From an uncultured Pseudomonadales bacterium (lineage in GTDB: Bacteria > Pseudomonadota > Gammaproteobacteria > Pseudomonadales > Cellvibrionaceae), in NCBI GenBank assembly GCA_947494095.1, contig CANLTI010000005.1:1-64000 (forward strand): a stretch of 64,000 nt of DNA. The letters are read 5' to 3'. Numbering within the stretch: position 1 is the first letter of the stretch; every line of letters starts with the position of its first letter. Below, one piece after another: positions 52,630 to 63,707 of this stretch. The position numbers and the translations under genes were made by a program. The notes beneath the pieces were generated by a model. It did no database searches. It saw only the letters and a program-made list of their open reading frames with translations, and was not told the DNA's origin.

Positions 52630-53484
52630 TTATGTCACTAAGGCCTCAAGCGCCACAGCCACGCCATCCTCCCACACCGGAGCTGTAACAACATCGGCAA
52701 TCGCTTTAACCTCTGCTGTTGCATTGCCCATTGCCACACCAATACCGGCCATGCTTAAAAAAGCCATATCCGATTGCGCATCTCCGAAGCTAATCACATG
52801 ACTAGCCGATACCTGGTGATAGTCCAGTAAGTATTCAAATGCCGCCGCTTTGCTGGCATTTTTATCAATAATGCTCGCAAAAAGCCACTCAGGGTAAGCG
52901 GGTAGCGATGCGTAAGCAAATATACACTCAGGAAAAGCCGCCTCTAACTGCTGTAATATACGCCCATCTTTATGTATATTCGCGCCAATTAGCAGCTTTA
53001 CTGCCGGTTCACTCACTGTATCAAAGTGACAATGGCTCGGCTCACAGCGCAAGTGCTGCGCATGAACAGCTAATATTTCGGGCGCATTATTACGCTCTAC
53101 AAAAAAACCCGTATGGGTATATAGCTCGTAATAAATGTCCGCTTCACGCAATGCCTGAATTAAACGCTGCTTCACCGGCTGAGGCAAATAATGCGCACGG
53201 TGCTCTCGTGAGCCTTGAGGCTCATAAATTTGAGCGCCCGTACAAAACACTCCGGCATCACTGAGCCCTAACTCTTGCCATAAAAAACGTGTGGCAAAAT
53301 AAGGCCTGCCACTGGCAATAGCGGTTTTAACCCCCATCGCTTTTATACGTGCAATACTGCGCTTAACCGCTGCCGAGTAGTGGCCATCTAAGCTCAGTAA
53401 TGTGCCATCGATATCAAAAAAAGCCGCCTTAATTGCCGGTCTCGATGGGTTTTTTTTGAGGTATTCGTCGAGCGAAATAGACAT
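52630..53484 (-). CDS. Cof-type HAD-IIB phosphatase
   Basis: This 284-residue HAD phosphatase belongs to the Cof/YidA group acting on sugar phosphates or nucleotides. Motif I is FFDIDGTLLSLDGH, with nucleophile Asp and second Asp; the motif III lysine is in DKNASKAAAFEYLL; and motif IV is SFGDAQSDMAFL. The cap domain spans about residues 85-190. No neighbouring gene indicates its substrate. Confidence 0.87.
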   Translation of the reverse strand: MSISLDEYLKKNPSRPAIKAAFFDIDGTLLSLDGHYSAAVKRSIARIKAMGVKTAIASGRPYFATRFLWQELGLSDAGVFCTGAQIYEPQGSREHRAHYLPQPVKQRLIQALREADIYYELYTHTGFFVERNNAPEILAVHAQHLRCEPSHCHFDTVSEPAVKLLIGANIHKDGRILQQLEAAFPECIFAYASLPAYPEWLFASIIDKNASKAAAFEYLLDYHQVSASHVISFGDAQSDMAFLSMAGIGVAMGNATAEVKAIADVVTAPVWEDGVAVALEALVT

Positions 53485-53588
53485 AAAAAAACCATAACCC
53501 TTTCAATAAATCTGCCACAGCTCAGTTTTGATAGCGACCCATTATATTATAGCGGCCATCTGGCCATAACCGACTGATAGCGACTGAA

Positions 53589-54208
53589 TTAAAAAAACCA
53601 AAAACGGTTTTTTTCAAGTTGCTTTTTACAGCCTTTAATTTGTTGTTGGTACATTTTTGCGCGGATAGAGACCTTTTTGGCGACTTTTTTTAACCAAGGT
53701 TTTTTATTAAATGTTCTTCTTTTATAACCGCCATGACCTTCATGGTAAGCTAAATATTGCCGATAAGGGTCGCCCAAACCTACACCTAATGTGCTTTGTG
53801 TCTGTTTGTTATACCAACCAATAAACATGACAACATCGCCAAAATTATCGCGATCAGCCCCTCGCTTAGCATTTTTTTGTTGGTACCAGCGCCATGTATC
53901 ACCTTTGACTTGGGCATAACCATAAGCATCACTGGCTCGCGGGCCCGGAATAATCCACAGTATTTTTTTACGAGGAGGTCTAGCTTTAGCCTTAAAGCGT
54001 GACTCTTGATGAATAAACGCCAACTGCGTAGCCACCGGGGTCCCCCATTGATTAGCCGCTTTAACCGCGTCTTTGTACCAACTGCGATTGCCCTCTAAAA
54101 TCACACAAGCATCATCCATATTTGAAGGGCGATAACCTGAGCAACCGACCAAACAGCACAGTGCCACTATAGCGACAAACCACCCCGTCGTGCGCACCCG
54201 CAGAGCCA

Positions 54209-54209
<1 letters not shown>
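53589..54209 (-). CDS. Lytic-transglycosylase-like (SLT) lipoprotein
   Basis: This 206-residue lipoprotein has lipobox LVGC (Cys near residue 23) and an SLT-type lysozyme fold: IHQESRFKAKARP with the catalytic Glu, SDAYGYAQVKGDTW, and a C-terminal YLAYHEGHGGY. It would cleave peptidoglycan in the periplasm. ATG 54209 overlaps the ligA stop (TAATG), favouring that start and coupling to ligA. The C-terminal codons form a 9-bp A/T hairpin (53591-53614) that may serve as terminator. Confidence 0.82.
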
Positions 54210-56260
<2,051 letters not shown>

Positions 56261-56288
56261 CTATAATACGTTCATAAGTTAATAGGAT

Positions 56289-56388
56289 GGTGCGATTCAG
56301 AGGTGCCGACATTGAGCGCTCAAATAACCAGAAAATAATCCATTAGCATCCTATCCGGTAAGGCTTGTCAGCTTCGCTGAATTGTTAC
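56289..56388. repeat. Degenerate MITE-family copy C
   Basis: About 100 bp match copies A and B: left end near GATTCAGAGG, core CCAGAAAATAATCCATTAGCA, right end CTGAATTGTTAC (56377-56388). Most of the interior is deleted and no direct repeats flank it, so it is an older decayed copy. It sits between the zipA terminator and ligA. Confidence 0.65.
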
Positions 56389-56411
56389 ATCGCATTTAAC
56401 TTATTTAAAAT

Positions 56412-56438
56412 AATAAGCCGCCATACTGGCGGCTTATT
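56412..56438 (-). terminator. Terminator of smc-zipA
   Basis: A 12-bp stem, AATAAGCCGCCA / TGGCGGCTTATT, has a 3-nt loop and A/T-rich flank. It lies about 50 bp beyond the zipA stop and separates it from ligA. Confidence 0.75.
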
Positions 56439-56490
56439 GAGTTCGACTTTTAAAGGCTACTGCCCGTTAAAAGCATTTAAGATTCTCGGG

Positions 56491-57417
56491 TTATCGGTTT
56501 AAGCGTCGCTTGCGCTCAAATTCAATCACACGCTGACGGCAATGTTCAAAGGTTTGTTGCGTCATAACACTGCGCTGCTCATCTTTTAGCTCGCCCTCTA
56601 GTGATTGCGCAATAACTTTAGCGGTGCGCGCCATCAAACCGAATGCCGCAACACTATCCCCCTTTAAAGGCAGCATCATAAACATGCTAATACCGGGTGT
56701 TGTGAAATCATCCATCGCATTTAAATCAAAAGTTCCGGGTTTTACGATATTGGCCACACTAAACAATGACTCTCCCGAACCATCCTCATTATGGTGACGA
56801 TGAAAAATATCCATAAAACCAAAGCGCATATTTTGTGATGTTAAAACCTCAAGCAATTGGTTGCCTTCAAAGTACTCTCCTTGGTGCGCCATCACATTAA
56901 TAACAATAACCTCTTGCGGCGCTGGCTGCTCGGGTGATGGGCTTTTAGCCTCTTGCTTGTGCTCTTGCGAAGCCGCTACCGCACTGCTTGGCGCAGGCCT
57001 TAATCCACTACGCGATTGCGCAGACTCAGTATTAGCCGCTTTTGCATGTGCTGCCACACGTGGCGGGGCAGCCACCGCCACATCATCATCGATATCCATG
57101 CCGGTAAAGTCACCCATGCTCGGCTCATTATCTTCGGCTGAATCCATCAATACCGGAGCCGATTCAATATTCGCTTGATGCTGAGCGGCCGCGCTTTTAA
57201 AGTGCCCGTGAGATCCGGCGTTATCATCAGGGTGTCGATAACCCACAATACGAGCACCACCGTGAGGAAACTCACTAGCAGCAGAGTCAGCCGCGGCATG
57301 CGGTAAGTTGCTCGCCATATGTATTCGCTCGCGCCTCGCCGCTCGCACTCGCCGAATACCATCAAGTACAATGCCAATAATTAATAATACGATAATGACC
57401 GTTAACCATTCGCGCAT
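56491..57417 (-). CDS. zipA: Cell division protein ZipA
   Basis: ZipA tethers FtsZ to the inner membrane. The protein begins with a single helix (MREWLTVIIVLLIIGIVLDG), followed by a charged stretch and a Pro/Ala/Ser-rich linker (about residues 60-170), then the C-terminal FtsZ-binding domain (about 175-308). ATG 57417 was chosen because it puts the anchor at the very N-terminus and lies 10 bp after the smc stop; the frame is open upstream into smc. Confidence 0.9.
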   Translation of the reverse strand: MREWLTVIIVLLIIGIVLDGIRRVRAARRERIHMASNLPHAAADSAASEFPHGGARIVGYRHPDDNAGSHGHFKSAAAQHQANIESAPVLMDSAEDNEPSMGDFTGMDIDDDVAVAAPPRVAAHAKAANTESAQSRSGLRPAPSSAVAASQEHKQEAKSPSPEQPAPQEVIVINVMAHQGEYFEGNQLLEVLTSQNMRFGFMDIFHRHHNEDGSGESLFSVANIVKPGTFDLNAMDDFTTPGISMFMMLPLKGDSVAAFGLMARTAKVIAQSLEGELKDEQRSVMTQQTFEHCRQRVIEFERKRRLNR

Positions 57418-57427
57418 AAGTGCTCTC

Positions 57428-60400
57428 CTATAGTGCTGCCATTTCGGCAGCCTCTTCGACATTGACAGTAACCATGCGCGAGCAACCGGGCTCGTGCATC
57501 GTGACACCCATTAATTGACTAGCCATTTCCATAGCAATTTTATTATGGGTGATATAAATAAACTGAACCTGTGATGACATCTCTTCAACCATTCGAGCAT
57601 AGCGTTCAACATTCGCATCATCGAGCGGGGCATCCACTTCATCGAGCATACAAAAAGGTGCCGGGTTAAGACGAAAGATCGAAAAAACAAGCGCAATCGC
57701 CGTCAGCGCCTTTTCACCGCCAGACAATAAATGAATCGTACTGTTACGCTTACCCGGCGGCCTAGCCATAATGGTGATACCTGTATCGAGTAAGTCTTCG
57801 CCTGTAAGCTCTAAATAAGCATGTCCACCACCAAAGACTTTAGGAAAGAGCTCTTGTAAACCGCTATTGACTTGATCAAATGTTTCTTTAAAACGCGTAC
57901 GTGTTTCTTTGTCAATTTTACGAATCGCATTTTCTAAGGTTTCTAATGCCTCCATAAGATCATCATTTTGATCATCTAAATAGTGTTTGCGTTCCGCCTC
58001 TGTTTTATATTCATCAATAGCCGCTAGATTAATAGCGCCTAGACGCGCAACACGCGTAGCAATTTTTTCAAGCGCAGCCTCTAATTCAGCTTCATTTTCA
58101 CTGGGCATATTATTACTAAGCGCTTCAATATCATGATCGTCAGCTTCTAACTGATCACGCAAATTTTGCGCCTGTACATCGTAAGTTTGCGTCTCTAGGC
58201 GTTCTTTTTCGAGCTTAGCGCGTACAAATTGTACTTGCTGCTCTACCAGCAAACGCTCTTTTTCAGCGGATCTTAGAATATCTTCTACGCTTTCAACTTC
58301 ACGCTTAGCTTCGAGCAACTGCTCTTCCACACTGATCCGCTTTTGTAAATGCGCTTCAAGTTCTTCTTTGTGTAGTTCAACCGGCTCGCAACCCTCTTCA
58401 ATCGTTGCGAGTAAACTATCACGGCGTTCTTGTAGCTTGGCGCTATGCTCACCTAAGCGCGCCAGCCCTTGCTTGACCGCTTGCAGCTGAGTATTCACCG
58501 TTTGAATACGCATCGCTAATTGATGGGCGGCCTCTTTATCTGATCGCGATTTTTGACGGCAGGCTTCTACTTGCTCTTTATGGCTGTCACGTTCGGCCAA
58601 CAATGTCTCACGCGTTTGAGTGTCTACCTCCATCGCTTCAACCGCTGCCTCTAATTGCATTCTAGCATCCGCTAAACTTTCTGCATCGATACCTAACTGC
58701 TCTTTCGCCTCTTCTATTTCAGCTTGCACGCGCTCTTTACGCGCCAAGACCTGCTCGACTTTGACCGTATGCGCCGTCAGCTGGCTTTGACTTTGCGTAA
58801 GGTGGCGCTGGCATTGATCCAGTGATTGACGGGCATCATCACGCTGCTGCTCGGCATTTAACAAAGCCTGTTTGTTTTGCTCTAGCGCTGCACTTAATAT
58901 CTGGATTTTTTCGTCTTGTGTATCGCAAGCTTGCTGTAGCGCTTCGATCTCTTTTTGGCGAGCAATAATACCAGCGCCAGCATCATCAGCTTTAACCAAA
59001 TGCAGCCAATTAGCCCCCATCCAAGTGCCATCAAGGGTAATCACCGACTCATGAGCCTTGAGCATTTTGCGCTTTGCTTTGGCTTCGTCTAGCGAGCGTG
59101 CAGTATAGACAACACCCAGCATACCCATCAGCGGGTAACAACTACTAACATGACTGGCAAGTAATTCCCCCTGTGCATTATTAGCCGCCGATAAGACATC
59201 ATCGATCGGCGTTTCATCAATAAATAAACACTCGCCTGCCACCAAGGTTTCATGGACATCTAGCAAAGCATTGACATCATTGACCCCAGTTAACGCTTGA
59301 ATCCGAGCCCCTAGCACTATCTCTACAGCGTGCTCCCAGCCACCGGTAACAGTGAGTGTTTCGGCTAGGCGCGGTAAATTAGCGACGCCTTGCTGTTCGA
59401 GCCACTGCTGCAGTTGCCCGCCACTACCTAACGCCGCTTGCTGTAGCGTTTCTAAAGACGATAAACGACCACGCGCTTGCTGGTTAACACCTTGTATTTG
59501 CGTTAACTCTGCGCGGGCATCTTGCTCTTTTTGGCGCATCTCAACGATGTGCTCGCCTTGCTCTTCAATCTGAAGGCGGTATTGCTCCAACTCCTCTTCA
59601 GCCATCGCCACGGTTTCGCGCAATATAATAATATCTTCTTCAACATCGCCAATAATAAGCTCTTTGCGCTCGTTATCGAGTTTTTCTATGCGGATAAGTA
59701 AGCGCTGCTGCACCGTTTCTAAATGCTGGATTCGCGATTGCTGGACTTCGGCTTTTTGCCTCGGAGCCTGTGCTTTTTGATTAAAGACATCCCACTTTTG
59801 CTGCCATTGCTGCATTAAATCATCTGCGTGCAATAACGTTTCCGACGATTCCTCTGCCGAGGCTTCAACCAGTTCAAGCTCAGGCTCCATCGCCAAAAGT
59901 TCAGCCTGCCAGTTCTCGGCTTTATCGGCATCTTGCTGATAGTGCTCCAGCGCCTCACGACAATCTTTTTGCGTTTGCTCTAAATCAATTTTTAACTGGC
60001 GCTCGCGCTGCGCTGCGTGCGTAATAGTTTGCTCGATACGGGCAATATCGGAGCCAATTGCATAAAAGCGCTCTTGTATTTGGTGATATTTATCGCCAAC
60101 CTCGGTAAAACGTAAGCGCTGAGTTTCGATGGTGGTATCAATATTGACTTGCTTGGTGACGCCCGCTTCCACTTGCAGCTCAAGGTCAGTAATCACCGCT
60201 TGTTTGTTTTGCCCTTTATCACGCAAAACAAAGTAGCGTCGCGCCTGTAAAAAGGCTTTGAGTGAGCGCTCTTCTTTTTTGTACTCAGAATACTTTTCGG
60301 CCGCCTGAGCCTGCCGCTCTAGGCGCGAAAGTTGACGCTCTAATTCTTCACGAATATCGGTTAAACGCTCTAGATTTTCATGGGTGCGTCGCATGCGGTT

Positions 60401-60943
60401 TTCGGTGTCGCGACGGCGCTCTTTGTATTTTGATATGCCTGCCGCCTCTTCAATAAAAACACGCAGCTCTTCCGGGCGCGCCTCAATTAATTTAGAGATC
60501 ATGCCTTGCTCAATAATGGCGTAGCTACGCGGCCCTAGGCCAGTGCCTAAAAAAATATCGGTAATATCACGGCGCCGACATTTTGTCCCGTTAAGATAAT
60601 AAATATTCTGGGAGTCACGGGTCACTTTACGTTTAATTGATATTTCGTTGTAGGCCGCATATTCGCCTTTTAGCGTTTTATCGGTATTATCAAAAACGAG
60701 CTCAATAGAAGCTTGACCCACAGGCTTACGGCCATTCGAGCCATTAAAGATGACATCGGTCATAGATTCGCCGCGCAAATTTTTGGCAGACGACTCTCCC
60801 ATCACCCAGCGCACGGCATCGATGATGTTAGATTTTCCGCAGCCATTGGGGCCTACAACCGCACATAGATTGCTTGGGAAGTGAACTGTTGTCGGGTCAA
60901 CAAAAGATTTGAAACCCGCTAATTTAATGCATTTTAACCGCAT
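57428..60943 (-). CDS. smc: Chromosome segregation ATPase SMC
   Basis: SMC forms the bacterial condensin that organises the chromosome. The 1171 residues contain Walker A (GPNGCGKSNIID near residue 32), a long coiled coil, the hinge (about residues 505-680), a second coiled coil and the C-terminal half with signature LLSGGEKALTAIAL and Walker B FCMLDEVDAPLDD. It is followed by zipA. Its presence rather than MukB fits non-enteric gammaproteobacteria. Confidence 0.96.
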   Translation of the reverse strand: MRLKCIKLAGFKSFVDPTTVHFPSNLCAVVGPNGCGKSNIIDAVRWVMGESSAKNLRGESMTDVIFNGSNGRKPVGQASIELVFDNTDKTLKGEYAAYNEISIKRKVTRDSQNIYYLNGTKCRRRDITDIFLGTGLGPRSYAIIEQGMISKLIEARPEELRVFIEEAAGISKYKERRRDTENRMRRTHENLERLTDIREELERQLSRLERQAQAAEKYSEYKKEERSLKAFLQARRYFVLRDKGQNKQAVITDLELQVEAGVTKQVNIDTTIETQRLRFTEVGDKYHQIQERFYAIGSDIARIEQTITHAAQRERQLKIDLEQTQKDCREALEHYQQDADKAENWQAELLAMEPELELVEASAEESSETLLHADDLMQQWQQKWDVFNQKAQAPRQKAEVQQSRIQHLETVQQRLLIRIEKLDNERKELIIGDVEEDIIILRETVAMAEEELEQYRLQIEEQGEHIVEMRQKEQDARAELTQIQGVNQQARGRLSSLETLQQAALGSGGQLQQWLEQQGVANLPRLAETLTVTGGWEHAVEIVLGARIQALTGVNDVNALLDVHETLVAGECLFIDETPIDDVLSAANNAQGELLASHVSSCYPLMGMLGVVYTARSLDEAKAKRKMLKAHESVITLDGTWMGANWLHLVKADDAGAGIIARQKEIEALQQACDTQDEKIQILSAALEQNKQALLNAEQQRDDARQSLDQCQRHLTQSQSQLTAHTVKVEQVLARKERVQAEIEEAKEQLGIDAESLADARMQLEAAVEAMEVDTQTRETLLAERDSHKEQVEACRQKSRSDKEAAHQLAMRIQTVNTQLQAVKQGLARLGEHSAKLQERRDSLLATIEEGCEPVELHKEELEAHLQKRISVEEQLLEAKREVESVEDILRSAEKERLLVEQQVQFVRAKLEKERLETQTYDVQAQNLRDQLEADDHDIEALSNNMPSENEAELEAALEKIATRVARLGAINLAAIDEYKTEAERKHYLDDQNDDLMEALETLENAIRKIDKETRTRFKETFDQVNSGLQELFPKVFGGGHAYLELTGEDLLDTGITIMARPPGKRNSTIHLLSGGEKALTAIALVFSIFRLNPAPFCMLDEVDAPLDDANVERYARMVEEMSSQVQFIYITHNKIAMEMASQLMGVTMHEPGCSRMVTVNVEEAAEMAAL

Positions 60944-61175
60944 AGAATACTGCTTAACTCTGAGGCTGTTACACCGAAGGCTAATTGCGCCACCGTGACA
61001 ATTAAACGGCGGATTCTACACGGTTAGAAGGCGCTACGCCTTAACATCCGCATCAAACAGACAAATAACTGGCGCTTTTTTAAGACTTTAGTCAGCTATG
61101 CACCAAAAAAACTCATTACAAAGCGCCAATAGTAATATAAGTGCCTACCCCCTATCACGGAGGCAGGTATGATAT

Positions 61176-62453
61176 TTATGGAATTTTATCCGCAATCACA
61201 ATGGATTTGGCTTCAATGGCTTGACCCAAAACTACAGGACCCAAAGAGCCCTGCCAGTCACCCGATTGAGGCACTGGGCTGCCAGACTTAGAAATACGCG
61301 CAATAAGCTCAAGCTCGGTTGCGGTGCTCATATCCATACCCGGCGCCATAGCCATCGTGGTATCCAAACGTACGACTTTAGGCAAGTCAGCGACGGTCAT
61401 ACGCGCAATAGCTAAAGGCATTTTTGCGCCCTTCCAAGCCCTTGCATAAACAAACACCGTATCACCAGGCGATGCCTTTAAACCCTCAGCCAGCTTCACA
61501 TCAAGATCAAACCCGCGATCGGCTTTGGGTTCTTCTTTGTTTTTGGCTGTGGCTTCAGCGCTATCATTACCCGACATCGCTTGATCAGACGCCACACCCG
61601 CACGCGCGGCTTTCATAATAGCGCCATCCAAAGCTTGCGCTGAGCGACTATTAGGGTCTAGCTGAGACTTAGCCCGCTGCCAAAAAGTGACCGCATTTTT
61701 ATACTCTTTATTATGGAAAGCCACTAAACCACTCATCTCTAAGGCTTGATACATAAAAGGAGCGCCATTGACCGCAACATCGGTATGATGCGCCACCTCT
61801 GGTGTTACTTTACTACCGCCACGCACAAAAAGTGCCTGCGCTAGCTTAATCGACATCGTTGGCGAGTCAGGTTCGACTTCGAGTAATATTTTATACGCCG
61901 CAATAGCCTCATCATAATCTTTGAGGGCCATAGAACGCTCAGCCAAAAGGTAGCGCATTTGGTGATTATCGGGCTTTTGCTTTAAACGCGACCGCACAGC
62001 CATCAGAAGCTCTTTGGTTGAAGCCTCATACGCCTCTTGGGTTGTCGCTGGGTTATCGCGCTCTGCCTGCATAATTTGGTGGATATCCCAGTCGCCTTTA
62101 GCGCCCCACTGCAAATACAAAAACACTGCCAGTAAAGGGGCCGTAATAGCAACGCCAACCAACAGCAATTTACCGCCACCTTTGACCTCGACCTCTTTAA
62201 GGCCCGCGCTATCACTCACCAATGTACGTTGCAGCTCTATTTTGAGCGCTTCGTACTGCTCTTGCTCTATATCACCGTTGGCCAAATTTTTATCCAGATC
62301 TGCTAAATGCTCTTGATAAAGATCGGCCTGTGTAACATCTCGACGAATGGTTTTAGCTGCCAAACCACGCGAAATAGGTAGCCTAAAAATAGGCCACAAT
62401 ACAAACACTGCGCCCAAAGCGCCTAAAACTAATACACCTTGCCAAAAAGCCAT
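61176..62453 (-). CDS. ccmI: Cytochrome c maturation protein CcmI (heme lyase subunit)
   Basis: CcmI holds apocytochrome c for heme ligation by the CcmF/H complex. It has two N-terminal helices (about residues 5-25 and 96-115) around a cytoplasmic segment, then a periplasmic TPR region (about 150-275) and a C-terminal beta domain (about 315-425), as in CycH-type CcmI. The 425 residues match. It lies 6 bp after ccmH. It is needed for the many c-type cytochromes of this genome, including those in the window. Confidence 0.87.
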   Translation of the reverse strand: MAFWQGVLVLGALGAVFVLWPIFRLPISRGLAAKTIRRDVTQADLYQEHLADLDKNLANGDIEQEQYEALKIELQRTLVSDSAGLKEVEVKGGGKLLLVGVAITAPLLAVFLYLQWGAKGDWDIHQIMQAERDNPATTQEAYEASTKELLMAVRSRLKQKPDNHQMRYLLAERSMALKDYDEAIAAYKILLEVEPDSPTMSIKLAQALFVRGGSKVTPEVAHHTDVAVNGAPFMYQALEMSGLVAFHNKEYKNAVTFWQRAKSQLDPNSRSAQALDGAIMKAARAGVASDQAMSGNDSAEATAKNKEEPKADRGFDLDVKLAEGLKASPGDTVFVYARAWKGAKMPLAIARMTVADLPKVVRLDTTMAMAPGMDMSTATELELIARISKSGSPVPQSGDWQGSLGPVVLGQAIEAKSIVIADKIP

Positions 62454-62459
62454 ATGCTA

Positions 62460-63014
62460 TTACTTCTTTTTAGATTTTTTTGAATGATTTTTGGTTGGTG
62501 TCGATTGCTGCTGAACACCATCGTCTTGCGCACTCTTTTCATCTGTAGACTTTAAAAAAGATTCAAACTGCGCTTGCTCCTCACCTGTTAGGCTATCACC
62601 AGTACTGGGTTTTCTACTGCGCTTAAACACAATAAAACCCAAAATCAAGAGTGCACCTAACAGCATGGCAATAGGGCCATACCATAAAATATAGGTATTT
62701 TTTTGTAGCGGCGGGCGATACAACACAAAATCACCGTAGCGATCAACCATAAAGGTAATAATGCCATCATCGGTTTCGCCCTCTACAATTAAACGATGCA
62801 GCTCTCTACGTAAATCTTTTGCGATAGGCGCATTGGAGCCCACTAAATTTTGGTTTTTACATTTAGGGCACCGCAGCTCTTCAATAAATTGATGGTATCG
62901 CGTGCGATCGTCAAGGTTTTCAAACTCATAGGTATCAATACCTGCATAAGCAAAACCTGCCCCGCTCAAGGCCACTAGCGTATAAATCACAAACCAACTC
63001 AACCGTTTTAACAT
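62460..63014 (-). CDS. ccmH: Cytochrome c maturation protein CcmH
   Basis: CcmH is a thiol-disulfide protein of the heme lyase complex that keeps apocytochrome CxxCH cysteines reduced. The LRCPKCKNQNL motif with active-site Cys pair lies near residue 48, preceded by a signal peptide (about residues 1-24), with a C-terminal helix (about 104-124) and a Ser/Lys-rich tail. The start at 63014 is set by a near-perfect ribosome-binding site (AAGGAGGTGAT, 11 nt complementary to the 16S rRNA 3' end); the frame is open to 63071. ccmABCDEFG are not in the window, so ccmH-ccmI are separate or at the end of that operon. Confidence 0.92.
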   Translation of the reverse strand: MLKRLSWFVIYTLVALSGAGFAYAGIDTYEFENLDDRTRYHQFIEELRCPKCKNQNLVGSNAPIAKDLRRELHRLIVEGETDDGIITFMVDRYGDFVLYRPPLQKNTYILWYGPIAMLLGALLILGFIVFKRSRKPSTGDSLTGEEQAQFESFLKSTDEKSAQDDGVQQQSTPTKNHSKKSKKK

Positions 63015-63017
63015 TAT

Positions 63018-63030
63018 CACCTCCTTCAAT
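63018..63030 (-). promoter_or_regulatory. Extended Shine-Dalgarno sequence of ccmH
   Basis: On the minus strand AAGGAGGTGATA precedes ATG, eleven bases of which match the anti-Shine-Dalgarno complement. It decides the ccmH start and implies strong translation. Confidence 0.85.
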
Positions 63031-63233
63031 AAGGAATGTTGACACCGCGGTAATACAGTATCGCAAACCAAAATTTAACCGACCACATTAAGGGCCGGAG
63101 TATACCTTGTGCTATTACGGCAAACCATAGCTCATCTATAAACTGCCTGCTTGAATAAGAAGACTGTGAACACCTTAGAAGTTCAACTTAAGGTGCTTGA
63201 TTGGATAGCCCATCAAAAATATTAAAAAAAAGA

Positions 63234-63261
63234 TTGACGCCACATTAAAAATCCTTAAAAT
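63234..63261 (+). promoter_or_regulatory. Promoter of the tRNA pair
   Basis: TTGACG (63234-63239), a 16-bp spacer and TAAAAT (63256-63261) form a good sigma-70 promoter. A GC-rich discriminator (GCGCG) follows, typical of stringently controlled stable-RNA promoters. It lies about 15 bp before tRNA-Val. Confidence 0.8.
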
Positions 63262-63275
63262 GCGCGTCTCTCTCG

Positions 63276-63351
63276 GGGTGGTTAGCTCAGTTGGTAGAGC
63301 GGCGCCCTTACAAGGCGTAGGTCACAGGTTCGACCCCTGTACCACCCACCA
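63276..63351 (+). tRNA. tRNA-Val(TAC)
   Basis: The 76-nt gene has acceptor stem GGGTGGT / ACCACCC, discriminator A and encoded CCA. The anticodon loop CTTACAA gives anticodon TAC (codons GUA/GUG). The T-arm holds GGTTCGACC. It closely follows E. coli tRNA-Val. Confidence 0.95.
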
Positions 63352-63403
63352 ATATCTTTAATACAAGATGTTGTAAAAATAGAGACGCTTTTTTAAGTTC
63401 TGC

Positions 63404-63480
63404 GGACTGGTAGTTCAGTTGGTTAGAATACCGGCCTGTCACGCCGGGGGTCGCGGGTTCGAGTCCCGTCCAGTCCGCCA
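63404..63480 (+). tRNA. tRNA-Asp(GTC)
   Basis: The 77-nt gene has acceptor stem GGACTGG / CCAGTCC, discriminator G and encoded CCA. The anticodon loop CTGTCAC gives GTC (codons GAU/GAC). It lies 52 bp after tRNA-Val and is probably co-transcribed with it. Confidence 0.95.
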
Positions 63481-63707
63481 CTTAAAAAACATCCTCGCAT
63501 TAAATTAGCTCAACACTTCAGCTCAACATTAAAGTCCCTTCACTCGCAAACATCGACTCTAAATACTTTCGGTATCACGCCAGACTTTAAAAAATCAAAG
63601 ACTGCTCAATACCAAACATTAAAAACACAGCATCACAAACACCTTTCATAATTCAACCATTCCCATGTTAGCCAGCTCACATCCGTGTGACTTGCAAATC
63701 GCGACGA

